In this document: piece after piece, positions 26,693 through 36,054 of the stretch
How positions within the stretch are numbered: the stretch's first letter is position 1
Layout: every line of letters starts with the position of its first letter
Origin: an uncultured Sediminibacterium sp.
Lineage (GTDB): Bacteria; Bacteroidota; Bacteroidia; Chitinophagales; Chitinophagaceae
Assembly: GCF_946481145.1 (NCBI RefSeq)
Contig: NZ_CAMLMJ010000003.1
Location: 62,001 to 126,000 of the forward strand
Direction of reading: 5' to 3'
DNA length: 64,000 bases
The notes under the pieces: generated by a model
The model's input: only the letters and a program-made list of their open reading frames with translations
Databases searched by the model: none
Told to the model about the DNA's origin: nothing
Translations under genes and position numbers: made by a program

Positions 26693-28786
26693 ATGCGGGG
26701 TAAAACTAAAATAATACAACTGTTTTGGCTATCGTGGCTGCTATGCTTGTCTGTTTCTCTACAGGCACAAGAGGTGGTATTGGTGGTAGATGCAAATGGC
26801 AGAGGTGATTTTAGTAATATTCAGGATGCCGTAAATAGTTTACCAGATACAGCGAAAGAGCAAAGGGTGATTTATATTAAGAATGGAACCTATTCCGAGA
26901 AAGTTTTTATCACCAAACATAAAATAACACTTGCCGGAGAGGACAAAACAAAAACCATACTGAAGATATCTTTATCGAGAGATGTATGGCGCTGTGAAAG
27001 TGCAGACGATTGGGGAGTAGCGGCTTTGAATTTAAGAGGGAATGATATCGTACTTGAAAACCTGAGTATCATAAACAGTTATGGATTCGATCAGGTAAAC
27101 GATACTTACGTAGAATGTAAAACCGATACAGGTACCATCACTAAACAAATACGCAGATCGAGCCATCAGATGGCTTTACGCAGTTTTAATACAACCAGAC
27201 TCATAGTTCGCAACTGTATTCTACGTGCTTACGGAGGCGATACGGTTAGTCCATGGAACGTCGAAGAAGGTATGTATTATTTCAAAGATTGTTTGATGGA
27301 AGGTGGGGTTGATTTTTATTGTCCAAGAGGATGGGCATGGGCAGAGAACTGCGAGTTTGTAGCACATGGTAATGTGGCAGCCATCTGGCATGATGGTTCA
27401 AAATATGAAGACTCGAAAACAGTATTGATAAACTGTACATTCAGGGGCGAAGATGGTTTTAAGCTAGGCAGGTACCACAGAGATGCGCAGTTCTATTTAC
27501 TCAACTGCAGTTTTCCAGAGAACATGACCGATGCACCAGTTTATCTTAATCCAAGTAACCCACAGAACATCATTCAGTGGGGGCACCGTGTTTACTTTTA
27601 TAATTCACACAGAAAAGGGGGTGATTACAACTGGCATAAAGACAACCTAAATGAAGCCAAAGGCTCACCTAAACCTGAAATGATAACACCTGCCTGGACC
27701 TTTGCAGGTAAATGGAACCCACTTACGGTATTGCCTTTTCAGTATAATGGAAAAACAACGAAGAATAAAGGATCAAAGCAACAGACATCAACCAATAAAG
27801 GAACATACCAATTGGAGTCGTTGTTGTTGCAGGCGGAAAATATGTTGGTATACCAGCGGGCAGTAGGTGGGTGGCCCAAGGCGGTGGAGAATGTGAAAGT
27901 GGATTATACAAAACGATTGTCGGAAGCAGAGAAGAAACGCATCATTGCAGACTCTTTACACAAAGACGCAACCATCGACAACAGTGCAACTACTAAAGAA
28001 ATCAGATTCCTGGTAAATGCATATAAAGAAACCGGTAATACCCGTTATCTGCTGGCAGCAGAGAAGGGAATACGCTATTGCCTGAAGGCGCAATACCAAA
28101 ATGGAGGATGGCCACAATATTATCCGGATTCAAGTTTATACCGCGGGCAGATTACCTATAACGATAATGCAATGGTCAATGTTTTGAATGTGTTGCAGGA
28201 TATCGTTGAACAAAAAAACAATTTTAACCTGGTAAGCCAGGATTTTGTTTCGCTTGCAAAACAAGCAGTAGAAAAAGGAGTTGAATGTATTCTCAAAACC
28301 CAGATACTGGAAAACGGAAAACCAACTGCCTGGTGCGCGCAATATAACCAACACAGTTTGCAGCCAGAGATGGCTCGAAAATTCGAGTTAGTTTCTTTGA
28401 GTGGAATGGAGTCTGCTGGTATACTTTCTTTTTTAATCAGGTTGCCGAACCCGACAGATGCAATCGTTAAAGCAGTGAAAGCGGCTGTTGAGTGGTTTGA
28501 GTTGGTGAAGATTGAAGGATATGTTTACCAGGATATTGAAGACCCATCTATGCCCAACGGAAAAGACAGGGTAATTACTCCTGCTCCCAATGCAGTATTA
28601 TGGGCACGCTTTTATGAGATACCAAACAATAAGCCATTTTTTACCGGAAGAGATAGTGTAAGAAAGTATAAGGTTTCAGAAATAGAACACGAAAGAAGAA
28701 CAGGATATGCCTGGTATGGTACCTGGCCGGAAAAAATACTAAAGAAAGAGTATCCGGCCTGGAAAATAAAAAATCACCTTAATTAA
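26693..28786 (+). CDS. CE8-like pectinesterase - PL10 pectate lyase fusion
   Basis: The 697-residue secreted protein (signal near MRGKTKIIQLFWLSWLLCL) joins two pectin-active domains. Residues about 20-345 form a divergent CE8 beta-helix. The usual FQD motif appears as YGGDTVSPW and DFIFG as GGVDFYCPRGW, while SHQMALRSF and KLGRYHRD retain the Gln and Arg, so activity is plausible but specificity may differ. From about residue 375 comes a PL10 lyase: RAVGGWPKAVENV, DATIDNSATTKEI, YQNGGWPQYYP and GYAWYGTWPEK. PL10 cleaves polygalacturonate by beta-elimination, and prior demethylation favours it, so the fusion makes biochemical sense. It lies 2 bp after the GH105 gene. Confidence 0.9.
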   Translation: MRGKTKIIQLFWLSWLLCLSVSLQAQEVVLVVDANGRGDFSNIQDAVNSLPDTAKEQRVIYIKNGTYSEKVFITKHKITLAGEDKTKTILKISLSRDVWRCESADDWGVAALNLRGNDIVLENLSIINSYGFDQVNDTYVECKTDTGTITKQIRRSSHQMALRSFNTTRLIVRNCILRAYGGDTVSPWNVEEGMYYFKDCLMEGGVDFYCPRGWAWAENCEFVAHGNVAAIWHDGSKYEDSKTVLINCTFRGEDGFKLGRYHRDAQFYLLNCSFPENMTDAPVYLNPSNPQNIIQWGHRVYFYNSHRKGGDYNWHKDNLNEAKGSPKPEMITPAWTFAGKWNPLTVLPFQYNGKTTKNKGSKQQTSTNKGTYQLESLLLQAENMLVYQRAVGGWPKAVENVKVDYTKRLSEAEKKRIIADSLHKDATIDNSATTKEIRFLVNAYKETGNTRYLLAAEKGIRYCLKAQYQNGGWPQYYPDSSLYRGQITYNDNAMVNVLNVLQDIVEQKNNFNLVSQDFVSLAKQAVEKGVECILKTQILENGKPTAWCAQYNQHSLQPEMARKFELVSLSGMESAGILSFLIRLPNPTDAIVKAVKAAVEWFELVKIEGYVYQDIEDPSMPNGKDRVITPAPNAVLWARFYEIPNNKPFFTGRDSVRKYKVSEIEHERRTGYAWYGTWPEKILKKEYPAWKIKNHLN

Positions 28787-28799
28787 AGTTATAGAGCGA

Positions 28800-30320
28800 A
28801 TGCAACTCAGTGCAAACAATTTGATGAATCTACAATCGAGACAGGTTGAATGTCCTGATAAGTCATTGTTACAATTGCCCGAACGGGTACTTCAGTTTGG
28901 AACGGGCGTATTGCTTAGGGGCTTACCAGATTATTTTATCGACAAGGCAAACAAGCAGGGAATTTTTAATGGAAGAATTGTCGTGGTAAAATCTACAGAC
29001 AGAGGAGGCACAGATGCATTCGATGCACAGGATGGATTGTATACGCTATTAGAGCGGGGATACGAAGCAGGCATTAAAACAGAAAAGCTCATCGTTAATG
29101 CATCTATCAGTCGGGTATTATCTGCGAATAGTCAATGGGAAGAAATACTTACCTGTGCAGCTAATCCTGAAATGCAACTGATTATTTCCAATACTACTGA
29201 AGTAGGTATAACGTTGGTTACCAGCGATGCTAAAGCAGCGATACCTGCTTCTTTCCCAGGCAAATTGCTCGCTTTTCTTTTAAAACGATATGAATATTTC
29301 AAAGGGGCAACAGAGGCAGGAATGGTCATTGTTCCAACAGAACTTATTACAGATAATGGCGCAAAACTAAAAGCCATTGTTACGGAGTTGGCCAGACTGA
29401 AAGGGTTATCAGACGAATTTATCTATTGGTTGCATGCAGCAAATGATTTTTGCAGTTCACTTGTCGACAGGATCGTTCCCGGAAAGCCCGCGGAAAAAGA
29501 TCACGCAATTGCAGAACAGCAATTAGGTTGCATGGATGAATTGATGATCATGTCTGAAACCTATCGCTTATGGGCCATTGAAACGGATCAGGAAAGAACA
29601 AGGCAAATACTTTCATTCGCTATGGCTGATGAAGGTATTGTACTTGCAAAAGATATTAACCGGTTTAGGGAACTCAAATTGCGTTTACTGAATGGCACCC
29701 ATACTTTTACTTGTGGCTTTGCCTGTCTTGCAGGATTCCGCTTGGTAAAAGATGCTATGCAAGATCAAAGTTTTGTAAGCTTCATCACGGCCATCATGAT
29801 GGAAGAAATAGCACCACTTATTGCAAAAAATGATATCAGTAAAACAGATGCTGAAGCATTTGCAAAACAGGTAATTGACCGCTTCCGTAATCCTTTTATA
29901 GACCACCAGTGGCATCATATAGCCGTACAATATACTTCAAAAATGGCCATGCGAAATGTTCCACTGATTGAAGCAAAATATAAACAAGGAGAAGTTGCAA
30001 ATTCAACAATGGCACTTGGTTTTGCGGCTTACCTGCAATTCATGAAACCTAAGCTTACTGCAGATGGTAAATCATTTGTAAATGAACATGGGTTGGTATT
30101 GAACGATGATAAGATGAGCGTTATTTATGCCTATTGGTCAGAACAATTAACTGATGCTGAAACCATTCTTTTAATTTTAGCCGATACCTCCATTTGGGGA
30201 ACTGATCTAACACAGTATAAAGATTTTGTATCAGCAGTTACCGAACATTATCTTCAATTGGAAACGCAGAGTCCATTGGATATATGGAAATCAGTGAATA
30301 GTCAAAAATCCGTTGCATGA
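28800..30320 (+). CDS. uxaB: Tagaturonate reductase (altronate oxidoreductase)
   Basis: UxaB reduces tagaturonate to altronate with NADH, the second step of galacturonate breakdown. The 506-residue protein belongs to the mannitol dehydrogenase family. The N-terminal Rossmann part includes LPERVLQFGTGVLLRGLPDY and VVVKSTDRGGTDAF. The family motif with the catalytic Lys is seen in ELKLRLLNGTHTF, and the C-terminal domain follows to the end. Length agrees with UxaB. The stop codon overlaps the uxaA start (ATGA), so the two are translationally coupled. It stands 13 bp after the CE8-PL10 gene, which ties extracellular breakdown and intracellular catabolism into one operon. Confidence 0.95.
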   Translation: MQLSANNLMNLQSRQVECPDKSLLQLPERVLQFGTGVLLRGLPDYFIDKANKQGIFNGRIVVVKSTDRGGTDAFDAQDGLYTLLERGYEAGIKTEKLIVNASISRVLSANSQWEEILTCAANPEMQLIISNTTEVGITLVTSDAKAAIPASFPGKLLAFLLKRYEYFKGATEAGMVIVPTELITDNGAKLKAIVTELARLKGLSDEFIYWLHAANDFCSSLVDRIVPGKPAEKDHAIAEQQLGCMDELMIMSETYRLWAIETDQERTRQILSFAMADEGIVLAKDINRFRELKLRLLNGTHTFTCGFACLAGFRLVKDAMQDQSFVSFITAIMMEEIAPLIAKNDISKTDAEAFAKQVIDRFRNPFIDHQWHHIAVQYTSKMAMRNVPLIEAKYKQGEVANSTMALGFAAYLQFMKPKLTADGKSFVNEHGLVLNDDKMSVIYAYWSEQLTDAETILLILADTSIWGTDLTQYKDFVSAVTEHYLQLETQSPLDIWKSVNSQKSVA

Positions 30321-31975
30321 GTGAAGTGAGAAAAATAATTAAAGTACATCCGGCAGATAATGTATTGGTAGCCTTACAGGATCTGGCTGTTGGTGAAGCA
30401 GTGGTTTGGGATGGACAATCTTACATATTAGCGGAACCTATTCCGGCAAAACATAAGTTTACCACAGAACAGATTGAAGCTGGCGCTGCCATTACCATGT
30501 ATGGTGTATTAGTAGGAAAAGCAAAAATAAACCTGCCAGTTGGTGTGCGTATCAGTACCGAAAATATTACCCACGCATCAGGTACTTATAGCCTTCATGA
30601 AAGAAGAACTGCCTGGCATATCCCAGATATCAGCAGTTGGCAGCAAAAAACTTTCGATGGATACCATCGGGCTGACGGCTCTGTTGGTACAGCAAATTAC
30701 TGGCTGGTGATACCATTGGTATTCTGTGAAAACAGAAACATAGAAGTAATTCGCGAAGCCCTGCTGGAAGAACTTGGTTATGCACGGGTAAAAAAATACC
30801 ACCAGTTCACCAAACACCTGACTCGTTTATACCAGTCAGGAGCAGCCGCAGATGCGATCCTGGAAACAGATTTTGTTGAAGAGGAAACACCCAATACTAA
30901 CAACCCTTTGTTTCCTAATGTAGATGGCATTAAATTTTTAACACACGATGGTGGTTGTGGTGGAATAAGACAGGATGCACAAACCCTGTGCGGATTATTA
31001 GCAGGATATATAACCCATCCGAATGTAGCTGGCGCGACCATATTGAGCCTTGGTTGCCAGAATGCCCAGGTAGCAATGCTGCAGGAAGAAATCAACAAGC
31101 GCGATAAAAATTTTCAGAAACCATTATATATGCTGGAGCAGCAAAAGCTGGGAACAGAAACCAAACTGGTATCAACTGCAATTAAGCAAACATTTGCCGG
31201 ATTGGTGGAAGCAAATAAAAACAGCAGAAAGCCCACGCCACTTAGCAAACTTTGTATAGGTTTGGAATGTGGAGGATCAGACGGGTTTTCAGGAATATCT
31301 GCCAATCCTGCTATCGGATACACATCAGATCTTTTGGTAGCATTGGGCGGCAGTGTTATTTTGTCTGAATTTCCTGAATTATGTGGTGTAGAACAGGAAC
31401 TCAGTGATCGTTGTGTCGATGAAAACAAAGCCGGAAGATTTATGCAGCTTATGCAGCATTATAATCAAAAAGCAGAAGAAGCGGGCAGTGGATTTTATAT
31501 GAACCCATCTCCCGGTAATATAAAAGATGGACTGATTACCGACGCCATAAAATCTGCAGGAGCTGCGAAAAAAGGTGGCACATCTCCCGTAGTAGATGTG
31601 TTAGACTATCCGGAAAAAGTGACCCAATCCGGATTAAACCTGCTCTGTACACCAGGCAATGATGTTGAGTCTACCACTGCAGAAGTTGGTTCAGGAGCTA
31701 CTGTGGTTTTATTTACCACCGGATTAGGAACACCGACAGGTAACCCGATTGCGCCAGTTGTTAAGTTATCCAGCAATACAGCTTTGTATGAGCGGATGGA
31801 AGATATCATTGATATCAACACGGGATCTATTATTGAAGGAAAAGAAACAATAGAAGAAGCAGGAGAAAGGATATTGAATTATGTGATTGAAGTTGCCAGT
31901 GGAAGGATTAAAGTTAGTGCCGTACGAAACGGACAAGACGATTTTATACCATGGAAACGAGGTGTTAGCCTCTGA
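30317..31975 (+). CDS. uxaA: Altronate dehydratase
   Basis: The 552-residue protein converts altronate to 2-keto-3-deoxygluconate. It has a short N-terminal SAF domain (VHPADNVLVALQDLAVGEAV) and the large UxaA core: FLTHDGGCGGIRQDAQTLC, GCQNAQVAML, GLECGGSDGFSG and FTTGLGTPTGNPIAPVVKL. The cysteine-rich motifs and metal-dependent fold are typical of this enzyme. Both halves are on one polypeptide, as in Escherichia coli UxaA. The start overlaps the uxaB stop by 4 bp. Uninterrupted and full length. Confidence 0.96.
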   Translation: MSEVRKIIKVHPADNVLVALQDLAVGEAVVWDGQSYILAEPIPAKHKFTTEQIEAGAAITMYGVLVGKAKINLPVGVRISTENITHASGTYSLHERRTAWHIPDISSWQQKTFDGYHRADGSVGTANYWLVIPLVFCENRNIEVIREALLEELGYARVKKYHQFTKHLTRLYQSGAAADAILETDFVEEETPNTNNPLFPNVDGIKFLTHDGGCGGIRQDAQTLCGLLAGYITHPNVAGATILSLGCQNAQVAMLQEEINKRDKNFQKPLYMLEQQKLGTETKLVSTAIKQTFAGLVEANKNSRKPTPLSKLCIGLECGGSDGFSGISANPAIGYTSDLLVALGGSVILSEFPELCGVEQELSDRCVDENKAGRFMQLMQHYNQKAEEAGSGFYMNPSPGNIKDGLITDAIKSAGAAKKGGTSPVVDVLDYPEKVTQSGLNLLCTPGNDVESTTAEVGSGATVVLFTTGLGTPTGNPIAPVVKLSSNTALYERMEDIIDINTGSIIEGKETIEEAGERILNYVIEVASGRIKVSAVRNGQDDFIPWKRGVSL

Positions 31976-32000
31976 TCATCAACAATAAGTAAAACAGCTT

Positions 32001-33425
32001 ATGAAACAGTTTTTAGACGAAAATTTTTTGCTGAATAATAAAACAGCGCAGGAATTGTACCATGGCTATGCCAAAGGAATGCCGATTATCGATTACCATT
32101 GTCACCTTTCTCCACAACAGATAGCTGAAGACAAGAAGTTTAAAAGCTTAACCGAAGTATGGTTATATGGCGACCACTATAAATGGCGCGCTATGCGTAC
32201 GAATGGTGTTGAAGAAAAATACTGTACAGGTGATGCCAGCGACAGGGATAAGTTTAAACAGTGGGCAGGCACGGTTCCTTATACCCTGCGCAATCCGCTA
32301 TACCATTGGACACATCTTGAACTGCAACGATATTTCGGGGTGAATGAAATATTGAATGAAAAATCTGCCGATGCAATCTTTGATAAGTGCACGGAAATGT
32401 TGCAGGCTGATGATTATACGGTTAGAAACCTGTTGCGTAAGATGAATGTTGCACTGGTTTGTACCACCGATGATCCTGTTGATTCACTCGAATACCATGC
32501 AAAAATAAAATCAGATGGTTTTGAAGTGCCTATCCTGCCTGCATTTCGTCCTGATCAGGCGATGAATGTAACTGATGCGGTAAAGTTCAATAATTATATC
32601 ACTCAACTGGAAGCTGTTACTGGTATCTCCGTTTCTTCTTTTGATGATTTCCTCTATGCTTTACAAAACAGGCATGATTTTTTTGCCGCCGCCGGATGCT
32701 CCGTATCCGACCACGGACTGGAAGAAATTTATGCAGAAGATTTTACCGGTTCCGAAATCAACAGCATCTTCAATAAAATACATGCCGGAAAACAACTGAA
32801 TGAATCTGAGCAACGCAAATTCAAATCGGCTATGCTGGTACATTTTGCTGAGTGGGACTGGGAGAAAGGATGGGTTCAGCAGTTTCACCTGGGTGCTTTG
32901 CGCAACAACAATTCCCGCATGTTGCATCAGCTTGGTCCTGATACAGGATGGGATTCAATAGGTGATTTCGCGCAAGGAAGACCCCTCGCAGCATTCCTGA
33001 ATAAATTGGATAGTGATAATAAACTGGCCAAGACCATCATCTATAACCTAAATCCCGCAGATAACGAATTGATGGCAACAATGATCGGTAATTTTAATGA
33101 TGGTTCTGCTGCTGGTAAAATACAGTTTGGCGCTGCCTGGTGGTTCCTCGATCAGAAAGATGGTATGATCAAGCAAATGAATGCCTTGTCTAATATGGGA
33201 TTACTGAGTCGCTTTGTCGGCATGCTCACAGACTCACGTAGCTTTCTGTCGTTCCCTCGTCATGAATATTTCCGCAGACTGCTCTGTAATTTATTTGGAG
33301 AAGAAATTGAAAAAGGAGAGCTGCCTGCAGATATGGAATGGATGGGGAAGATTATTAAAGATATCTGTTACCGTAACGCACAACAATATTTTGGCTGGCA
33401 GGGTATAACCCCCCAAGCCCTCTAA
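32001..33425 (+). CDS. uxaC: Uronate (glucuronate/galacturonate) isomerase
   Basis: UxaC isomerises galacturonate to tagaturonate and glucuronate to fructuronate, the first step of the branch. The 474-residue protein has the amidohydrolase-like HCH motif near the N-terminus (PIIDYHCHLSPQQIAED), VALVCTTDDPVDSLEYH, and TDSRSFLSFPRHEYFRRLL at the C-terminal end, all conserved in the family. It lies 25 bp after uxaA and ends the tight part of the operon; a large family B hairpin follows before the next gene. Since uxuA/uxuB are absent here, galacturonate is probably the intended substrate. Confidence 0.96.
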   Translation: MKQFLDENFLLNNKTAQELYHGYAKGMPIIDYHCHLSPQQIAEDKKFKSLTEVWLYGDHYKWRAMRTNGVEEKYCTGDASDRDKFKQWAGTVPYTLRNPLYHWTHLELQRYFGVNEILNEKSADAIFDKCTEMLQADDYTVRNLLRKMNVALVCTTDDPVDSLEYHAKIKSDGFEVPILPAFRPDQAMNVTDAVKFNNYITQLEAVTGISVSSFDDFLYALQNRHDFFAAAGCSVSDHGLEEIYAEDFTGSEINSIFNKIHAGKQLNESEQRKFKSAMLVHFAEWDWEKGWVQQFHLGALRNNNSRMLHQLGPDTGWDSIGDFAQGRPLAAFLNKLDSDNKLAKTIIYNLNPADNELMATMIGNFNDGSAAGKIQFGAAWWFLDQKDGMIKQMNALSNMGLLSRFVGMLTDSRSFLSFPRHEYFRRLLCNLFGEEIEKGELPADMEWMGKIIKDICYRNAQQYFGWQGITPQAL

Positions 33426-33434
33426 GCACAATCC

Positions 33435-33508
33435 TTCAGTGCTCTTCTGTGTCTTCAGTGGCAATACTAATTTTTTAATTGCCACTGAAACCACAGAGAT
33501 ACACTGAA
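33435..33508. repeat. Hairpin repeat family B, copy 3
   Basis: Arms 33435-33465 and 33478-33508 (TTCAGTGCTCTTCTGTGTCT and its near-complement) pair around a 12-base T-rich loop. It lies between uxaC and the gapN-like gene in the same direction, so it may reduce or process the transcript. Confidence 0.85.
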
Positions 33509-33538
33509 ATTATTTTTTTTAAAGCAAGCAACAATCGA

Positions 33539-35164
33539 ATGGATTTTCAAACAAAACTCAATCAACTCTTCGTCGAAGAAAAAGACATACCAGCGCAATA
33601 CCTGTTGCCTGGTGAAATACACCAACGCGAATATTTATCGGATGGTACCATGAAAACATGGAACGGAAATGTACATGAAGTATATTCTCCTATTTGTATT
33701 CAAACACCAGAAGGCTTAAAACGTAAACTGATTGGCACCTACCCTGTGTGTACTGAAAAGGAAGCCAATGAAGCACTTGAAGCCGCTGTTCGTGCCTATG
33801 ATAATGGCCGTGGTCAATGGCCCACAATGAGTGTGGCCCAAAGAATTGCCTGCGTGGAGCAGTTTATTGAAAAAATGCTCGAGCAAAAAGATATCGTGGT
33901 TAAACTGATCATGTGGGAAATTGGTAAATCATGGGGCGATTCTGTAAAAGAATTTGACCGCACGGTGGAATACATTTATGCAACCATTGATGCATTAAAA
34001 GAACTCGACCGCGATTCTTCACGTTTTACGATAGAGCAGGGAATTGCTGCACAGATCAGACGTTCACCATTAGGGGTGGTATTATGTATGGGTCCATTCA
34101 ATTATCCGTTGAATGAAACCTTCACTACCCTCATTCCTGCTATAATCATGGGGAATACCTTATTGTTTAAACCTCCAAAGCACGGTACTTTATTACACTA
34201 TCCATTACTCGAAGCATTTAAAAGTTGTTTTCCCAAAGGAGTAGTAAATACCATTTATGGAAGAGGTAATACAATTGTACCTGGTTTGATGCAATCAGGA
34301 AAAATCAATGTGCTTACTTTAATCGGCTCAAGTAAAGTAGCCAATGAATTAAAAAAACTTCACCCCAAAGTAAACCGCCTAAGGGCAATACTGGGTCTCG
34401 ATGCAAAAAACGCAGCCGTGATTACCAAGCATGCCGATCTTGAATTGGCAGTACAGGAAACGGTGTTAGGTAGCCTTAGCTTCAACGGTCAGCGTTGCAC
34501 AGCTTTAAAAATTGTTTTTGTACATGAAAGTCTTGCAACGCAGTTCACCAGCATGCTCAGCGAAGCGGTAGGTAAACTAAAGTTTGGTATGCCCTGGGAA
34601 AGTGGTGCAATGTTAACACCATTACCAGAGCCACATAAACCTGCTTATCTCCAGTCTTGTATCGACGATGCGATTCAGCATGGTGCGGCCATCATGAATG
34701 AAAATGGCGGTAAACAGTATGAGTCTTTTGTTTATCCGGCTGTATTATATCCTGTAAATGAAAAAATGAAATTATACAGGGAAGAACAGTTTGGTCCGTT
34801 GATACCAGTTATTCCTTTTAAAGATATTGATGAACCCATTCAATACCTGATCGATTCAACACATGGTCAGCAGGTAAGTTTATTTAGTAATGACACAACA
34901 GAACTTGCATCATTGATTGATCCACTGGTGAACCAGGTGAGTAGGGTAAATATTAATTGTCAGTGCCAGCGTGGACCAGACGTGTTTCCTTTTACCGGAA
35001 GAAAAGATAGTGCAGAGGGCACATTGTCTGTAGTAGATGCATTAAGGGCATTTTCAATTCGATCACTGGTAGCTGCTAAACTAACGGATGCAAACAGGCA
35101 CCTGATAAATGAGATAGTGCATACACACGAATCTAATTTTTTAAGTACAAAATATATATTCTGA
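33539..35164 (+). CDS. NADP-dependent glyceraldehyde-3-phosphate dehydrogenase-like ALDH
   Basis: I start at 33539 (MDFQTKLNQLFVEEKDI), as the longer frame reads through the hairpin. The 541-residue product is an aldehyde dehydrogenase with MGPFNYPLNETFTTLIPAI, LTLIGSSKVANEL, the catalytic Cys in SFNGQRCTALKIV, and NINCQCQRGPDVFPFTGRKD near the end. The last motif is typical of non-phosphorylating GapN (ALDH11) rather than of betaine or semialdehyde dehydrogenases. GapN oxidises glyceraldehyde-3-phosphate to 3-phosphoglycerate and makes NADPH. That fits this spot, because KDPG cleavage by Eda yields exactly that aldehyde. A uronate-derived semialdehyde is the alternative substrate. It is 1 bp from kduD. 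Confidence 0.82.
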   Translation: MDFQTKLNQLFVEEKDIPAQYLLPGEIHQREYLSDGTMKTWNGNVHEVYSPICIQTPEGLKRKLIGTYPVCTEKEANEALEAAVRAYDNGRGQWPTMSVAQRIACVEQFIEKMLEQKDIVVKLIMWEIGKSWGDSVKEFDRTVEYIYATIDALKELDRDSSRFTIEQGIAAQIRRSPLGVVLCMGPFNYPLNETFTTLIPAIIMGNTLLFKPPKHGTLLHYPLLEAFKSCFPKGVVNTIYGRGNTIVPGLMQSGKINVLTLIGSSKVANELKKLHPKVNRLRAILGLDAKNAAVITKHADLELAVQETVLGSLSFNGQRCTALKIVFVHESLATQFTSMLSEAVGKLKFGMPWESGAMLTPLPEPHKPAYLQSCIDDAIQHGAAIMNENGGKQYESFVYPAVLYPVNEKMKLYREEQFGPLIPVIPFKDIDEPIQYLIDSTHGQQVSLFSNDTTELASLIDPLVNQVSRVNINCQCQRGPDVFPFTGRKDSAEGTLSVVDALRAFSIRSLVAAKLTDANRHLINEIVHTHESNFLSTKYIF

Positions 35165-35165
35165 T

Positions 35166-35927
35166 ATGCAGGCATTTGATTTAACAGGTAAAATCGCATT
35201 GGTTACAGGGTGCAATAAAGGAATAGGAAAAGGCATGGCACTTGGACTAGCGGAAGCAGGTGTGGATATCATTGGTGTATCAGGATCATTGGAATTAAGT
35301 GGTAGTGCGATTGAACTGGAAGTGAAAGCATTGGGACGTCAATTTTTTGCTTATCAGGCTGATCTTTCAGACAGGGGTAGTATTTATGCTTTTCTTAAAA
35401 AGGCAAAACAGGAACATCCTGTTATCGATATTCTCATTAATAATGCTGGCACCATCATGCGTATGCCTGCTGCAGAGCATCCTGATGAATACTGGGATAA
35501 AGTGATGTCTATTAACCTCGACGCTCCCTTTATCCTTGCCCGTGAAATAGGCAGCAGTATGTTGCAAAGAGGTTCCGGTAAAATTATCTTTACCTGTTCG
35601 CTGCTGAGTTTTCAGGGAGGAATTAATGTGCCGGGTTATGCCGCAAGCAAAGGAGCATTAAGCAGCCTGATTAAAGCACTGGCAAATGAATGGGCTGGTA
35701 AAGGCATACAGGTAAATGGTATTGCACCCGGATATATTGCAACAGATAATACAACGGCCTTAAGAGAAGATGCGGAAAGAAATGCAGCGATTCTTTCCCG
35801 TATTCCTGCAGGAAGATGGGGACAACCGGAAGATTTCAAAGGCCCCGTTGTATTTCTGGCATCAAAAGCATCAGACTATGTAAACGGAACAATCATAACA
35901 GTAGATGGGGGATGGATGGGACGGTAG
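35166..35927 (+). CDS. kduD: 2-keto-3-deoxygluconate-forming dehydrogenase (KduD, SDR family)
   Basis: KduD reduces 3-deoxy-D-glycero-2,5-hexodiulosonate to 2-keto-3-deoxygluconate, the last step for unsaturated uronates. The 253-residue short-chain dehydrogenase has the cofactor motif TGCNKGIGKGMA, NNAG in INNAGTIMRMPAAEH, the catalytic Tyr-Lys pair in GYAASKGAL, and the ending VNGTIITVDGGWMGR. The EHP motif near the NNAG is typical of KduD. It is 1 bp after the ALDH gene and precedes kduI after a word-repeat region. Assignment is supported by kduI. Confidence 0.93.
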   Translation: MQAFDLTGKIALVTGCNKGIGKGMALGLAEAGVDIIGVSGSLELSGSAIELEVKALGRQFFAYQADLSDRGSIYAFLKKAKQEHPVIDILINNAGTIMRMPAAEHPDEYWDKVMSINLDAPFILAREIGSSMLQRGSGKIIFTCSLLSFQGGINVPGYAASKGALSSLIKALANEWAGKGIQVNGIAPGYIATDNTTALREDAERNAAILSRIPAGRWGQPEDFKGPVVFLASKASDYVNGTIITVDGGWMGR

Positions 35928-35929
35928 TA

Positions 35930-36052
35930 GATGGTAGATGGCAGATCGCAGATGTCAGATTTTTGATGGCTGATGTCTGATGTCTGATGTCGGATTTGAG
36001 ATGTATTTTATTCACTACTCACTATTCACAATTCACAATTGACAATTCACAA
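35930..36052. repeat. Word repeats of families D and C between kduD and kduI
   Basis: The first half repeats GATGTCTGAT/GCAGATGTCAGAT words; the second half repeats CACTATTCAC and ACAATTCAC words. Family D words recur at about 43.4 and 62.3 kb; family C words at 40.8, 59.9 and 63.3 kb. Confidence 0.7.
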
Positions 36053-36054
36053 AA

